Shown here in pieces: positions 35,994 to 45,639 of a DNA stretch of 64,000 bases. Where the stretch lies: the NCBI RefSeq assembly GCF_964204645.1, contig NC_134034.1, positions 3,442,072 through 3,506,071 on the forward strand, read 5' to 3'. Numbering within the stretch: the first letter of the stretch is position 1; each line of letters opens with the position of its first letter. The notes beneath the pieces are model-generated. The model worked only from the letters and a program-made list of their open reading frames with translations. It was not told the origin of the DNA and did no database searches. A program made the position numbers and the translations under genes. Source of the DNA: Tubulanus polymorphus (lineage: Eukaryota > Nemertea > Palaeonemertea > Tubulaniformes > Tubulanidae).

Positions 35994-36585
35994 AGAAAGA
36001 GCCCGGCCTTTGAAGCGCTGCCCTCACCTGCATCAGAGCGCTCTCTACTGAACGAGCTGGATGTGTAACCTTCTTCTCGAGTTCCTCCAAACGCTTTAAC
36101 AATTTTTGTCCTGAAACACACGAGATAAATACAAATATAGACTAATCAGCATGACTTCGCAGTAAATAGTTTAAAAGATCGCCATGATTTCGGTTAACGA
36201 ACAATATATAGTCAAATCTATCATCCTAAATGTTTCATGCTTCTGCTTCATACCATTACCTACATCTTAATGGGTTATCTTTACATTCCATCTTGCATCT
36301 TACATTTTCAGAAGCTGTCTTTTAAAAAACCTAATCTCTATAAACTTTCTCCTCCAGTAAAGGAAACGAAAAATCCTCTAACTTAACCAAAACAGATTCC
36401 CATTCTGTACCCACTAAATCCTGGTATGTGCAAGGCCTAGAGCAATAAACCTTAAACGCACAGAGCTACACATGTTTTAAACAAATGTCTATTAATTTCC
36501 CAATAAATCTACCCAGTCCAGGCCTACCGACCCAGCCCGGGGGCTACAAATACAGATATAAAACTGAGAAAATAAAAACACTCAC

Positions 36586-36978
36586 CGGTTCAGAAACCCC
36601 ATCTGGGGTTACCGCACCACTCTCCGCACCGACCGTGCTTGTACTAGGTGCGGGCACAGACTTCCTTTTCTTTGGTACCTGAAGGAGCTTGTTCGCGTTC
36701 TCGTTAGCGAAAATTATCAAGTGGTGCGCTAGCAGCGGACCTTCCGTCTCCTCCCAGTTCACCAGCGTTAACAGATCACTCATCTTTTTACCAGTCATAG
36801 AAAATACCGCATCATCCACATACTTCCTCGGTGCCGCTTCTAGTGGCTTAAGCCTTTCGAACCTAGCGAAGGCTGTAGGCCGATCTACGTTCAGATCTAA
36901 CCCTCTTAATTTCAATAACATGGGGATGATGTCCACCGTTTTCAAACCGTCTGACAATTTTAAAACCACCGGTTCCAT
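36586..36978 (-). CDS. Ngaro gag-like N-terminal exon
   Basis: 131 residues from MEPVVLKLSDG to PDGVSEP, ending at a consensus donor (GTGAGT at 36585). A basic patch (PKKRKSVP) resembles a nuclear localisation signal. No known domain recognised. Its place ahead of the zinc-knuckle part fits the structural protein of the element. Confidence 0.5.
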
Positions 36979-37739
36979 CTCTGAAACAGATAAGCGAAAA
37001 GAACATCAAAATTACTACCGCATCGTACCAGGAATAAAATTTAAAAGTATTAGCAAACTGATCCTAACAACCGTCGACAAAGTTTAACCAAATATATACA
37101 TGTGACCAGACCAGAAAAACGTTAAATTTTCGGCCACATGCCGAAATTATTTCTCTAGCCACCATCTTAAATTAAACAAGAACTAATACGACAGTAATAC
37201 ACTAATAAAAACTCACCTTAAATCCTCTGTACGATACACAGTCAAACAAGTCTAATAATACCACCGAGCTCCAAAACTGTCCTCAAATCTGAAAAGCGAT
37301 TTGACTAACAGGACTTGATGCTAACCCAACACTACCGCTAACTACAAAACGAGACCAAGGACTAGGTAAAACGTCACCAGATTGCCTTTACACGCCCAGT
37401 AAGATTAAACCGAATTTTGAAAAGCCAATGAAATCCCACAAATGAATTCCAAATCCAGACCTTGGAAATGCGCCTATGAATGAAATAAATCTAGCGAAAT
37501 GCACGCACTGTGACTTACAGTATTTACCCACGTCCCAATAAAGGCAAAAGCAATCACGCATGTAGCACTGTAACCTAAATGTCATTGACGGTCAAAATGT
37601 ACCAAAGTACCCTAGCACTTCAAACCTGAACGAGAATTTTGCCTCAATAAAATCACTATCAATCCATCTCCCGTGCTTCATCCAAAATACTGCACTTATC
37701 CCAGAAAATCTAAAAGACCATCTGCCCGTGCTTAAACCC

Positions 37740-38020
37740 AAAATCACGGTACAGTATAACCCAAAACATCAAAATCAGTGTTTCATCCGAAATGACTGCA
37801 CCAAAATTAACAAACCTAGTGCTTCATCCTAAATGACTGCACTAAAACTAACAAAACCAGTGTTTCATCCGAAATGACTGCACCAAAAATAAATAAAAAC
37901 CAGTGTTTCATCCGAAATGACTACACTAAAATCAATAAACTCCAGTGTTTCATCCAAAATGACTGCACTAAAACTAATAAACCCAGTGTTTCATCCAAGA
38001 TGACTACACCAAAGTCTCCA
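37740..38020. repeat. ~40-bp minisatellite in Ngaro leader
   Basis: About six tandem copies of CAGTGTTTCATCCGAAATGA followed by CTGCACTAAAA-type sequence, between A1 and the gag-like frame, in the presumed leader of the element. Confidence 0.8.
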
Positions 38021-38340
38021 AACCAGGCAAAAGGGGACGAAAACTAAAGAAGAAACCACAAACAAAATTCCAAAGAAAAATACCAAATGCTACCGGAAAG
38101 GAACCACAGAAAATCGGCAAACGCAGGAGACAAAACTCACCACAAAACAGCTGACCACACACGTCCGATAGCTTCGAAAGCAAACTAAGAAGTGACCGCG
38201 TCACTAGTGTCACATGATCAGTGTGGATAGTATATGGGATTGTGGTTCCTTCGGTGTATGATTATATAGAAACGGTAGGTTGTGATTGGCTTCTCAGACG
38301 CAATGTTAAGATATCATACAGTGAGAAGTGCCGTCAATTG

Positions 38341-38686
38341 GATGTAGGTTAGTTTTACTCGCCGACATCGTCGACATTGGGAAAGAGGATTAGTTTTATT
38401 TGCCGACATCGCCGACATTGGGATCGACGGATCCCAGGATCCCAGCCACTTTATGTAAGGGCAAATCACCCAAACATCCAGCCTCTCGATCCCAGCCACT
38501 TTATGTGAGGGTATCCACGCACACACCCAGCCCCTCGATCCAAGCCACTTTATATAAGGGTTATCCACGCCCAGAATCTCTTTCCCAATGTCGGCGATGT
38601 CGGCAAGTAAAACTAACCTACATCAAAATCCCTTTCCCAATGTCGGCAATATCGGCGATGTCGGAAAGTAAAATTAACCTACACTG
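38341..38686. mobile_element. Foldback element with internal minisatellite
   Basis: Inverted arms: TGTAGGTTAGTTTTACTCGC on the left, and on the right GTAAAACTAACCTACA (to about 38624) with a second copy ending near 38685 (GTAAAATTAACCTACA). Each arm carries words of the CCGACATCG...CCAATGTCGG type. Between the arms, three ~50-bp units of GATCCCAGCCACTTTATGT with GGG...CCA follow in tandem. It codes for nothing and lies about 100 bp outside the Ngaro end. Confidence 0.7.
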
Positions 38687-40300
38687 AACTCTGGCGCATT
38701 GATTTTTTTCTTGTGATAAGTCTCGTCGTTCTACTTTCCCGTATATACTCTACTTGAGCCCAAATTTCTAAGCTCCCTTCAAATTCTGTTTTCTGTGCTT
38801 TCGCGAAGAGATGCATCTCTAGCTCAGTGAGAGACAGTTTTGTAGCCTAAAACTGCTCTAGATACTGAGCAGTCCGAATACATCAGTATGTGTTGTCTGC
38901 CTACACAGCCACTACCTAGACAATCTGCCGTCTGTACCCATCCCCTTTGACAACCGAACGACTATCGCTATTCTTTCGAAAAAGTAGTCCATCATGCCTA
39001 TTCTTTTATTTTTGGGAATAGAAACGATAGTTATAGTAAATGTTTAATAGTAAATAGTACGGAGTTTTTCCATCATTTGTATGAGGTTTAAGATTCTGTA
39101 TTCCGTTAACAACATCACCCAAACAAACTGAATAACTCTTCTGACAAAAACCTTTGCAGCATTGAAACCACTTATCGTATCTTCAGTAAATTTAGCTTGA
39201 TCATAGCCTACGCTGTACAAGAATAATGTTCACATATTCGGAGGCTCAACAGACATGATAGTCAACCATAACAGAGCTTATTACGTTTGGATTGATTAAT
39301 TTCTTTCCACAAATTGTTGTGATAACTGCTAAGATTTTAGCTTAATTATAGAGTTCATTGCGTTTAGAATAAACTCTATGATATTTGATAGCCGTGTGAT
39401 ACGTCGTTCGTATCGCATCGCGGGTAATCTCACAAATTATACCAACATTTGGGCAATCGTTCTCTTTCCATATGTCAAAAAGGCGTTTTCTCTTATTTTT
39501 TTTATGTCGGTATTGGCATCAGACGTTTCTTTTTCATTACTGTTTTTGCGTTCATTGACAGTCTTGAAAAGCGATTACAAGTCCGTTCGCTTTTAACGAA
39601 GCATTAACGATAGAATCAGAATAACTATTCAACGCACCATCATGCTTAACACAAAACGGATCACAACTATTCAAAGTTTCAACTGGTACAATTAACTCAC
39701 TAAGTAAGATAACTAAAAAGATGCTAAAGTTATCACGCTGTTGGCTCCCTTCCAGTTGACGGTATCATTATAAGATCGAGTAAAATTGTCGTCAGTAGGA
39801 TCGAAATAATATCGAAATAAAATTGATGTTTTTACCCTACGATAATGTCTTACTTACATCATTATTTTGTCACCGATTCGGCGCAATTTTGTACAATCTA
39901 TGCGCGTGTGTCATAATTTGGCGAAAATCGTAGCTCGTTAGAGGAAGAAACGATCACAAAATTGATTTTGACCGCGTTATCGTTTAGGCCAAAGAAATTG
40001 ATACAATTGTTTCTCATTATTTCTGCTGTGCTTAAAATAATTGACCAGACCGGGTTCACCTATCTATCCGGTACAGTTACGTACTAAAATGACGCTCAAG
40101 CTAATAGCAGACCCGGCACTAATAAGAAAGGAACTGATTATGAATTCTATCGCAGCTTGCAAAATGACCCGACCGATTAGGAGGAAAAAGGTACAATTTC
40201 ATTCCGGTTGAAATTCAACTTTTTTTCTGTCCCCTTATGTGTACGCACTGTCGGTGTTACGCGACGAAATATCACAATTCGAGCCTAAAAAAGGGGCAAG
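38687..40300. other. Intergenic, nothing recognised
   Basis: AT-rich. Open stretches are under 75 codons and unlike any family known to me. No tandem repeats. Confidence 0.45.
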
Positions 40301-40309
40301 ACCGACTTT

Positions 40310-40530
40310 CCTACTTCTTGATAGATATACGGATGAGCGAGTCGATTCAAATTTTCAAGAAAGGACTGAAAACACATATTTTTAATGAAACTGACAACTG
40401 AAATGTTTAAGCTCAAAGGAAAAATGTATTTTGATTATCTGTTATATTGAATATTCTATCTGTTAAGCGCTCGACGTCATAATGAGATTTAGCGCTATAT
40501 AAAAATAAATCTTATTTATCATTATCATTT
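40310..40530 (+). mobile_element. LINE 3' end fragment
   Basis: Encodes FKKGLKTHIFNET, the usual C-terminus of CR1/L2-like reverse transcriptases, then TTTAGCGCTATATAAAAATA and a TTATT-rich tail. Truncated at the 5' side. Confidence 0.55.
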
Positions 40531-40968
40531 CATCGATAATTTGTGTATGACTTATAAAGAAAAATAGATCAGAAGATATCAGAAGCGACGCGGTTTACCG
40601 AGGAACCTGGCGGATCCTTACATTGGAGACCTATTTGGCATCGGTCGGTGCCTTATCAATTTGAATTGCTTTTCGACCTCATCGTCGAATGGACAAAGGA
40701 GCAACGTAACGTATGTCGTCTACGCTGAGCAGCGCACGGCGCATTCGAATTGTGGATGGATTGCTCGAATATAATTCAAATAATATAAAAATTATGAAAG
40801 CGAATAAACGGAAAAAAGTCGAGAAAATTCTGTATAATGAAGCACGGCGAGTCTCATCGCGTTACTGCGCTGCTAAATAGCGGTCATTTTCTATAATTTT
40901 CTCTCGAATAATCGACACCGATTCGACGATCTTCATTCAGTAATCTCTATTGATCGAGCTGTTAGAAG

Positions 40969-41993
40969 ATGGATACGATGAACGCTTCCGTCGTCGTCGC
41001 CAAGCGCTGTCCGTATTCGACGCAGAACGCCGTCTGGTTGGTCGTGCTCGCCTACGTATCGACGCCTATCTGCGCGCTCGGGTTTCTGATGAACGCGCTC
41101 AGTTTCGCCGTGTTGCGGCGTCACCGGTCGCGTTCTAACGCCCTGTACCTGCTCCGACTGCTGGCCGTCGTCGACAACTGTTTCCTGGCGGTGTCCGTGT
41201 CGCTGGTGAACGCGCGGCGATTCTACGCGTATTACCAGCACGCGGCTGAGTTCTTCTACCTGCCGGACGCGTTCATCGGGCCGAGGTTCATCGTCTACTT
41301 GGCGCCGCCTCATCTGATCCTGCGTATGTTCAGGAACTGGTTGATCGTGTTGATCAGCGTCGATCGCGCGTTGCACGTCGTCGCACCGTTGAAGTCGATC
41401 GTTCTGTGCAGTCGGAATCGCGTCAACTGCGCGGTTTTAGCGATCGCCGCGTTGAGCGTCGCGCTCCACGTGTTCAGGTACTGTTGCCGACCGCTGTCGA
41501 TGGAGAAGCCCGATTGTTCGCCGCTCGACCGGCATCTGATGCTGCGATTCGGAAACGAAATACCGCGTGAAGCTAATCTGGTCACTTTATCCGCGTTTGT
41601 AATCGTGTTACCTTTCTGCCTCTTAACCGCGACCAATACGATCCTATCCGCGGGTCTCTCGCGGCCCGCGCTAAAAGACGGACGATGACCTCGGCTACGT
41701 CCGAGCAGGCGTCGGACGGGAGAGACGCCAAACGGACGACCGGCGATCAAGAATTACAAGCGACCTTGCTGGCGTTTGGTATCGTCGCGATGTTTTTGGT
41801 TTGCGAAAGCCCGAACAGCGTGGAGCGCATCGTCGAGGCGGTTTTTTACGGCGGCAAGAGACTGCGCACGCATCCGCTTGTACAGGTGTTCATACAACTG
41901 GATTCGTGCGTGAATTTCATCGTGTATACGACCACCAGTCGTAAATTCCGCCACGTCACCGGTCAGGTGATCACCTGCTCGAAGATGCCGTAG
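40969..41993 (+). CDS. Rhodopsin-class GPCR, frame broken in loop 3
   Basis: One exon with clearly GC-richer codons than its surroundings. From MDTMNASVV the first frame covers TM1-TM5: GFLMNALSF (TM1 Asn), LLRLLAVVDNCFL (TM2 Asp) and VLISVDRALHVVAPLK (DRY-like DRA after TM3). It stops at 41686-41688. The second frame, open from before 41685, gives TM6 (LLAFGIVAMFLVCESPN) and TM7 (LDSCVNFIVYTTTSRKFR, an NPxxY variant NFIVY). Both frames overlap across the basic third intracellular loop, and one missing A in the AAAA run near 41673 explains the break. It could be a sequencing error, a young pseudogene or a strain difference. The layout resembles peptide (FMRFamide-type) receptors; the ligand is unknown. 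Long antisense openings here are shadows. Confidence 0.75.
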
Positions 41994-43124
41994 CACCATT
42001 ATTTTTACAACGATTTCATAGTTGGTGACATCGTTCAAAAGTCAATAAACTTCACTAAATGGAGTAAGTATTCCCCTATTTAACTGTTGGGCTATGTAAA
42101 GACCAAAATGAGACATGTATTCCGCAATCAAGTAAAATACCACAGAGAAAAACTTGTCATAAGTTGTTTCCAATCTATTTGTAATTTTGTAGTATTTTTG
42201 TTTCTTTGAAAAAGAATGTGTCCTGTTGCAAAATCAAAATATGGTGTCAGATTTTTTAGTGTTTCTAGTGGATCAATGCTTTGGAAAATCATACAAATTT
42301 TAGATACTCTTAAAACCTATATTTCTATTCAAACTCATGTAAATCCACTTTTATTAAGTATCAAAATCTTTTTGGATAAGGCACCAAATATGGAAAATGA
42401 TATTATCAATACGTAAGTTGTTATCTTAAAAACAGGTAACCGTCGCGATAGTAAACTCTCAGCAAACAGCGAATGGAATAAAAAGAAATATTAGCGATAG
42501 TCAAAAGAATTACAATAGGGTTTAATTTCGAAGGGCAGCAAATCCTAATAAGGGTTTTCTGGCTATTCAACAGAAATCCCCACTAAAATTGATGACCTTT
42601 TTCAATGGCAAGTGTGGTAAGCATAACAACGGTACCACTATAGTTTCGTCGGTGGCGGTCTGCATTAAATCCGAAGCCAGGAACCAACCTTTTTCACATT
42701 AGCGTTACGCGAATTTTGACGACCACAGCTTTCTTCTGAAATCGTGCCGATACACTGTAAAATTTCTAGTTTAAAGTTCCTTTTCCACAAATACCCCTCA
42801 GTCGTGAACGCATTTGAATTTTGGCAAATAAATGCCTTTGGAATACCTCCTGCAAACCTGACAAATGTCTATGAGATGTCATTTCACCGGTAACTGGCCC
42901 ATCTCTGGCAAAATGTTTCAACTCGAACACTTTTCATCGTGGTGAATCGATAACAAATCATTGTCGTTTGGACTGTCAACGGAGAAGATAAAAGAAAAAT
43001 TGAATTTAAGATTTTCTTTGTTAGTTTTCGTTAAAATGTTCGGCAAAATGAAATTCAGTGGTCACAACATTTAGGGCGTACTCAGTCACAAGCACTTGAT
43101 ACTGAAGAGTCAATTGGATACCAA
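41994..43124. other. Intergenic, nothing recognised
   Basis: AT-rich, no exon-like stretch or repeat structure. Confidence 0.4.
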
Positions 43125-43440
43125 CAACACCAGATCGCGCAACAAAACATCGGGTTATTCGTAGTGAAAATCAGTTCCTTTTTCTATGAGATCTGAACTC
43201 GATTGTTAGGCTTCCAGCAATTATCAACCGATTCATCGGATAGATATAAGATTCCCTTTCTTACTCAGTATATGGCATTGATATCACTGAAGATTGATTT
43301 GCTAAGCGACAAAAGTTGACTCCAAATCTATTTCGTATGTAGAAGGAACCCGGGGAAGGAACTTGAAGTGCGGTAACTCAGTGCCACTAGCGATCCTTGC
43401 GGATTATTACCGAACCCTCGCATCCCTCAGTAACCTTGCA
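43125..43440 (+). repeat. Dispersed repeat, copy 1
   Basis: Aligns along its length with 54540-54835: shared ACCAGATNGCGCAACAAAAC, TACGTAGTGAAAAT-like text, and a tail of GCGGTAAC...CCACTAGCGA...GGCGGAT. The tail alone also occurs near 40605. Non-coding. Confidence 0.6.
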
Positions 43441-43989
43441 GGATCCCATTGATAATCCACTATAGTGAAACGTAAACCTTTTCGCTCATCCGCCATCTTA
43501 TAAACGAATTGACCCATGAGGCAAAGACTGACGTATACTATAAAGAAAGGCAGGAAACAATCCTATCTCCGTAATGTTTATGAATTAGAAAACCGTTGAA
43601 GTGGGAATTTCCGAACAATGCCTATGATTGCCGAACTGAGTGCAATACGATATTTTACCATTATTGCAATTCTTGGTGATTATTTCAAGACACTGATACT
43701 GTTTCAACGCGGTCGAAATAAGTATCCCGCTATTAAATCGACATCTGTGAATGAGCGGAATATACGATCTGCTGTTTTCTGAAAGTAACAAGCGTCCGCC
43801 GTCGATGACGGAATATCGCGATCTACTGATTTGGTTCAAGTTGATAGCTGTAAGTGTCATGAGCAAGGTGCTATTTATAATTGTTCGGATAAGAAAATTA
43901 GCCGTTTAGATTTCGTTAAGAACGTTCACCAGTAGTTACTGAGGAGGCCGCGGATGATGTTTGCTATCGATCTGAAGCTGAGGTGTTGG

Positions 43990-44530
43990 GTTCGAATCCG
44001 TGAGTCCGTATACTACGCCGGAAATGAATTCACCTGCAAACAACTTTGGAATCAAAACCTCTACGTGGATTCTGGTGTGTTTTTCCTTGGAACGCAGTAC
44101 AGCGGTACTTGTCCCAATGCACATCGGGAGACTGTTGACCCGTACTCGACGCCGGGATCTTGTCATAACGATTTTACTCTATTTCGCCGTAAGGGTGTCA
44201 TTATACCGCGTCAAACCCATCGGACACGGTTTGAACAATTGCCAATTGGACAAAGTCTCAGCGATAGTAACACGTATGATCGTTATCTATTATTCGATGA
44301 TGATGACCACAATTCCTTGGATTGGTTTGATATTCTCGACGGTTTTGATCGCTACTCAGTTCGTCAGACGGGATTACAGTTCAAAAATTCGAACACCTCC
44401 GAACAGGAACGCAAATGCGTACGCAATCTAATTTGCATAATCATTGCCGTCTCCGTATTCAACACACCGAACAACATACTGAACTTCGTTCACTTTACGT
44501 ACGACGGACCGAGGCGTTTACCAATTCGAA
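43990..44530 (+). pseudogene. Rhodopsin-class GPCR fragment, frameshifted
   Basis: The frame from about 44030 gives a TM3-like STWILVCFSLERSTAVLVP (an ERS in the DRY place) with the basic loop RLLTRTRRR, and a TM5-like IPWIGLIFSTVLIA. Near 44380 the reading must shift to continue as TSEQERKCVRNLICIIIAVS and FNTPNNILNF, a good TM6. TM1-2 and TM7 are missing, and the copy ends where a SINE begins at about 44543. It is a decayed peptide-receptor relative of the GPCR at 40969, not a very close copy. Confidence 0.6.
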
Positions 44531-44542
44531 TCCAGCATTCAG

Positions 44543-44895
44543 AGGTGCAGTAGCCGAGTGGTTTAAGCCGCCGGTCACTGGTCTCGTCAAACCAGGGTTT
44601 ATTGGTTCAAACCCTGGTGGCGGCAGAGTTTCTTGGCCGAAGGTTCTTCTCTGGTCTCCCCCCCCCCAAAAAAAAATGTCTGACGCAGATAATCAAAAAA
44701 AAACTATTGTGCCAAGAAAACTAACCTTGAGAGTTTATTGACGCATACATTACTTAAAATTGCTTGAAACTTGTATTCTCCTCTGTTCTTTTGTGTGTTA
44801 AGAAATTTCATTTAAAAAAAAATTTCTGACAATATGTGATTTAAAATAGATTATCCATTATTAAGGATAAATAAAGTTATTTTGAATTTGAACAT
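44543..44895 (+). mobile_element. tRNA-derived SINE with LINE-like tail
   Basis: A box TAGCCGAGTGG (44551-44561) and B box GGTTCAAACCC (44604-44614) are strong and tRNA-spaced, resembling a class II (Ser/Leu) tRNA head. An acceptor stem and T stem cannot be formed, so it is not a functional tRNA. C and A runs and AATAAAGTTATTTTGAATTTG at the end resemble LINE 3' tails. Confidence 0.65.
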
Positions 44896-45202
44896 ATCGA
44901 TAATTGAATTGACCGGCAACCAGTCTAACCCCGATATATTGATGACGTAGTGCACATCCTCTCAAAAATAATTATTGAAACTTATCTTAAATATGAGGAG
45001 AATTATGAATATATATTTAATCACAAAATAAACGCCAGAATTCAGAATTGCTATTGTCATTCTAAAACGCAAATATCGATGACGTAAATGAATGAACCGA
45101 GCTAGACAGTAAATGAAATAAGATATTCATAAAATACGCGAAGAGGATGTAATCGTCGATAATACAGTCAAATACCGTTAAACGCCATCTTTTTAATGCC
45201 AC
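44896..45202. other. Intergenic, nothing recognised
   Basis: AT-rich sequence between the SINE and the hexamer repeat. Confidence 0.4.
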
Positions 45203-45520
45203 TGGTATTGGTAATGGTAATGGTAATGGTAATGGTAATGGTAATGGTAATGGTAATGGTAATGGTAATGGTAATGGTAATGGTAATGGTAATGGTAATG
45301 GTAATGGTAATGGTAATGGTAATGGTAATGGTAATGGTAATGGTAATGGTAATGGTAATGGTAATGGTAATGGTAATGGTAATGGTAATGGTAATGGTAA
45401 TGGTAATGGTAATGGTAATGGCAATGGTAATGGTAATGGTAATGGTAATGGTAATGGTAATGGTAATGGTTATGGTTATGGTTATGGTAATGGTTATGGT
45501 TATGGAAATGGTAACGGTAA
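45203..45520. repeat. (TAATGG)n hexamer microsatellite
   Basis: Thirty-five uninterrupted GTAATG hexamers from 45211 to 45420, then variants (GCAATG, GTTATG) to about 45520. It lies about 120 bp past the stop of receptor 2. The Val-Met and Pro-Leu openings across it are artefacts. Confidence 0.95.
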
Positions 45521-45639
45521 AATGTAATGAAAATATCGTATTATGTAAAATTTCTTATTGTTATCTATTTAAGTGCAGCAATTATCCTTGGAGCCGCGCA
45601 ATAAACGAAAATGAATCATTATCATTTCCGTTATCGTCA

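Larger units (their letters stand above)
31109..38234 (-). mobile_element. Ngaro/DIRS-type tyrosine-recombinase retrotransposon
   Basis: Read on the minus strand it has the split direct repeats typical of Ngaro: A1 (38182-38234), open frames, B1 (31349-31409), A2 (31296-31348), then B2 (31109-31169). The A copies share GTCACATGATCAGTGTGGAT and the B copies share GTTCCGCGGTTATGTAGTGA. It codes for a gag-like region, reverse transcriptase-RNase H and a tyrosine recombinase, and has no integrase or aspartic protease. Insertion by recombinase leaves no target duplication, and none is seen. The recombinase frame is broken, so this copy is probably inactive, though the long intact polymerase frame suggests a recent arrival. 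It sits in the 3' flank of receptor 1, antisense to it. Confidence 0.85.

Noticed and set aside
40933-41750. Two ~146-codon antisense openings over the GPCR
   Set aside because: Antisense shadows of a GC-rich coding sequence; the sense frame shows clear TM motifs.
44543-44630. A tRNA-Ser or tRNA-Leu gene
   Set aside because: A and B boxes are good but acceptor and T stems do not pair; SINE head preferred.
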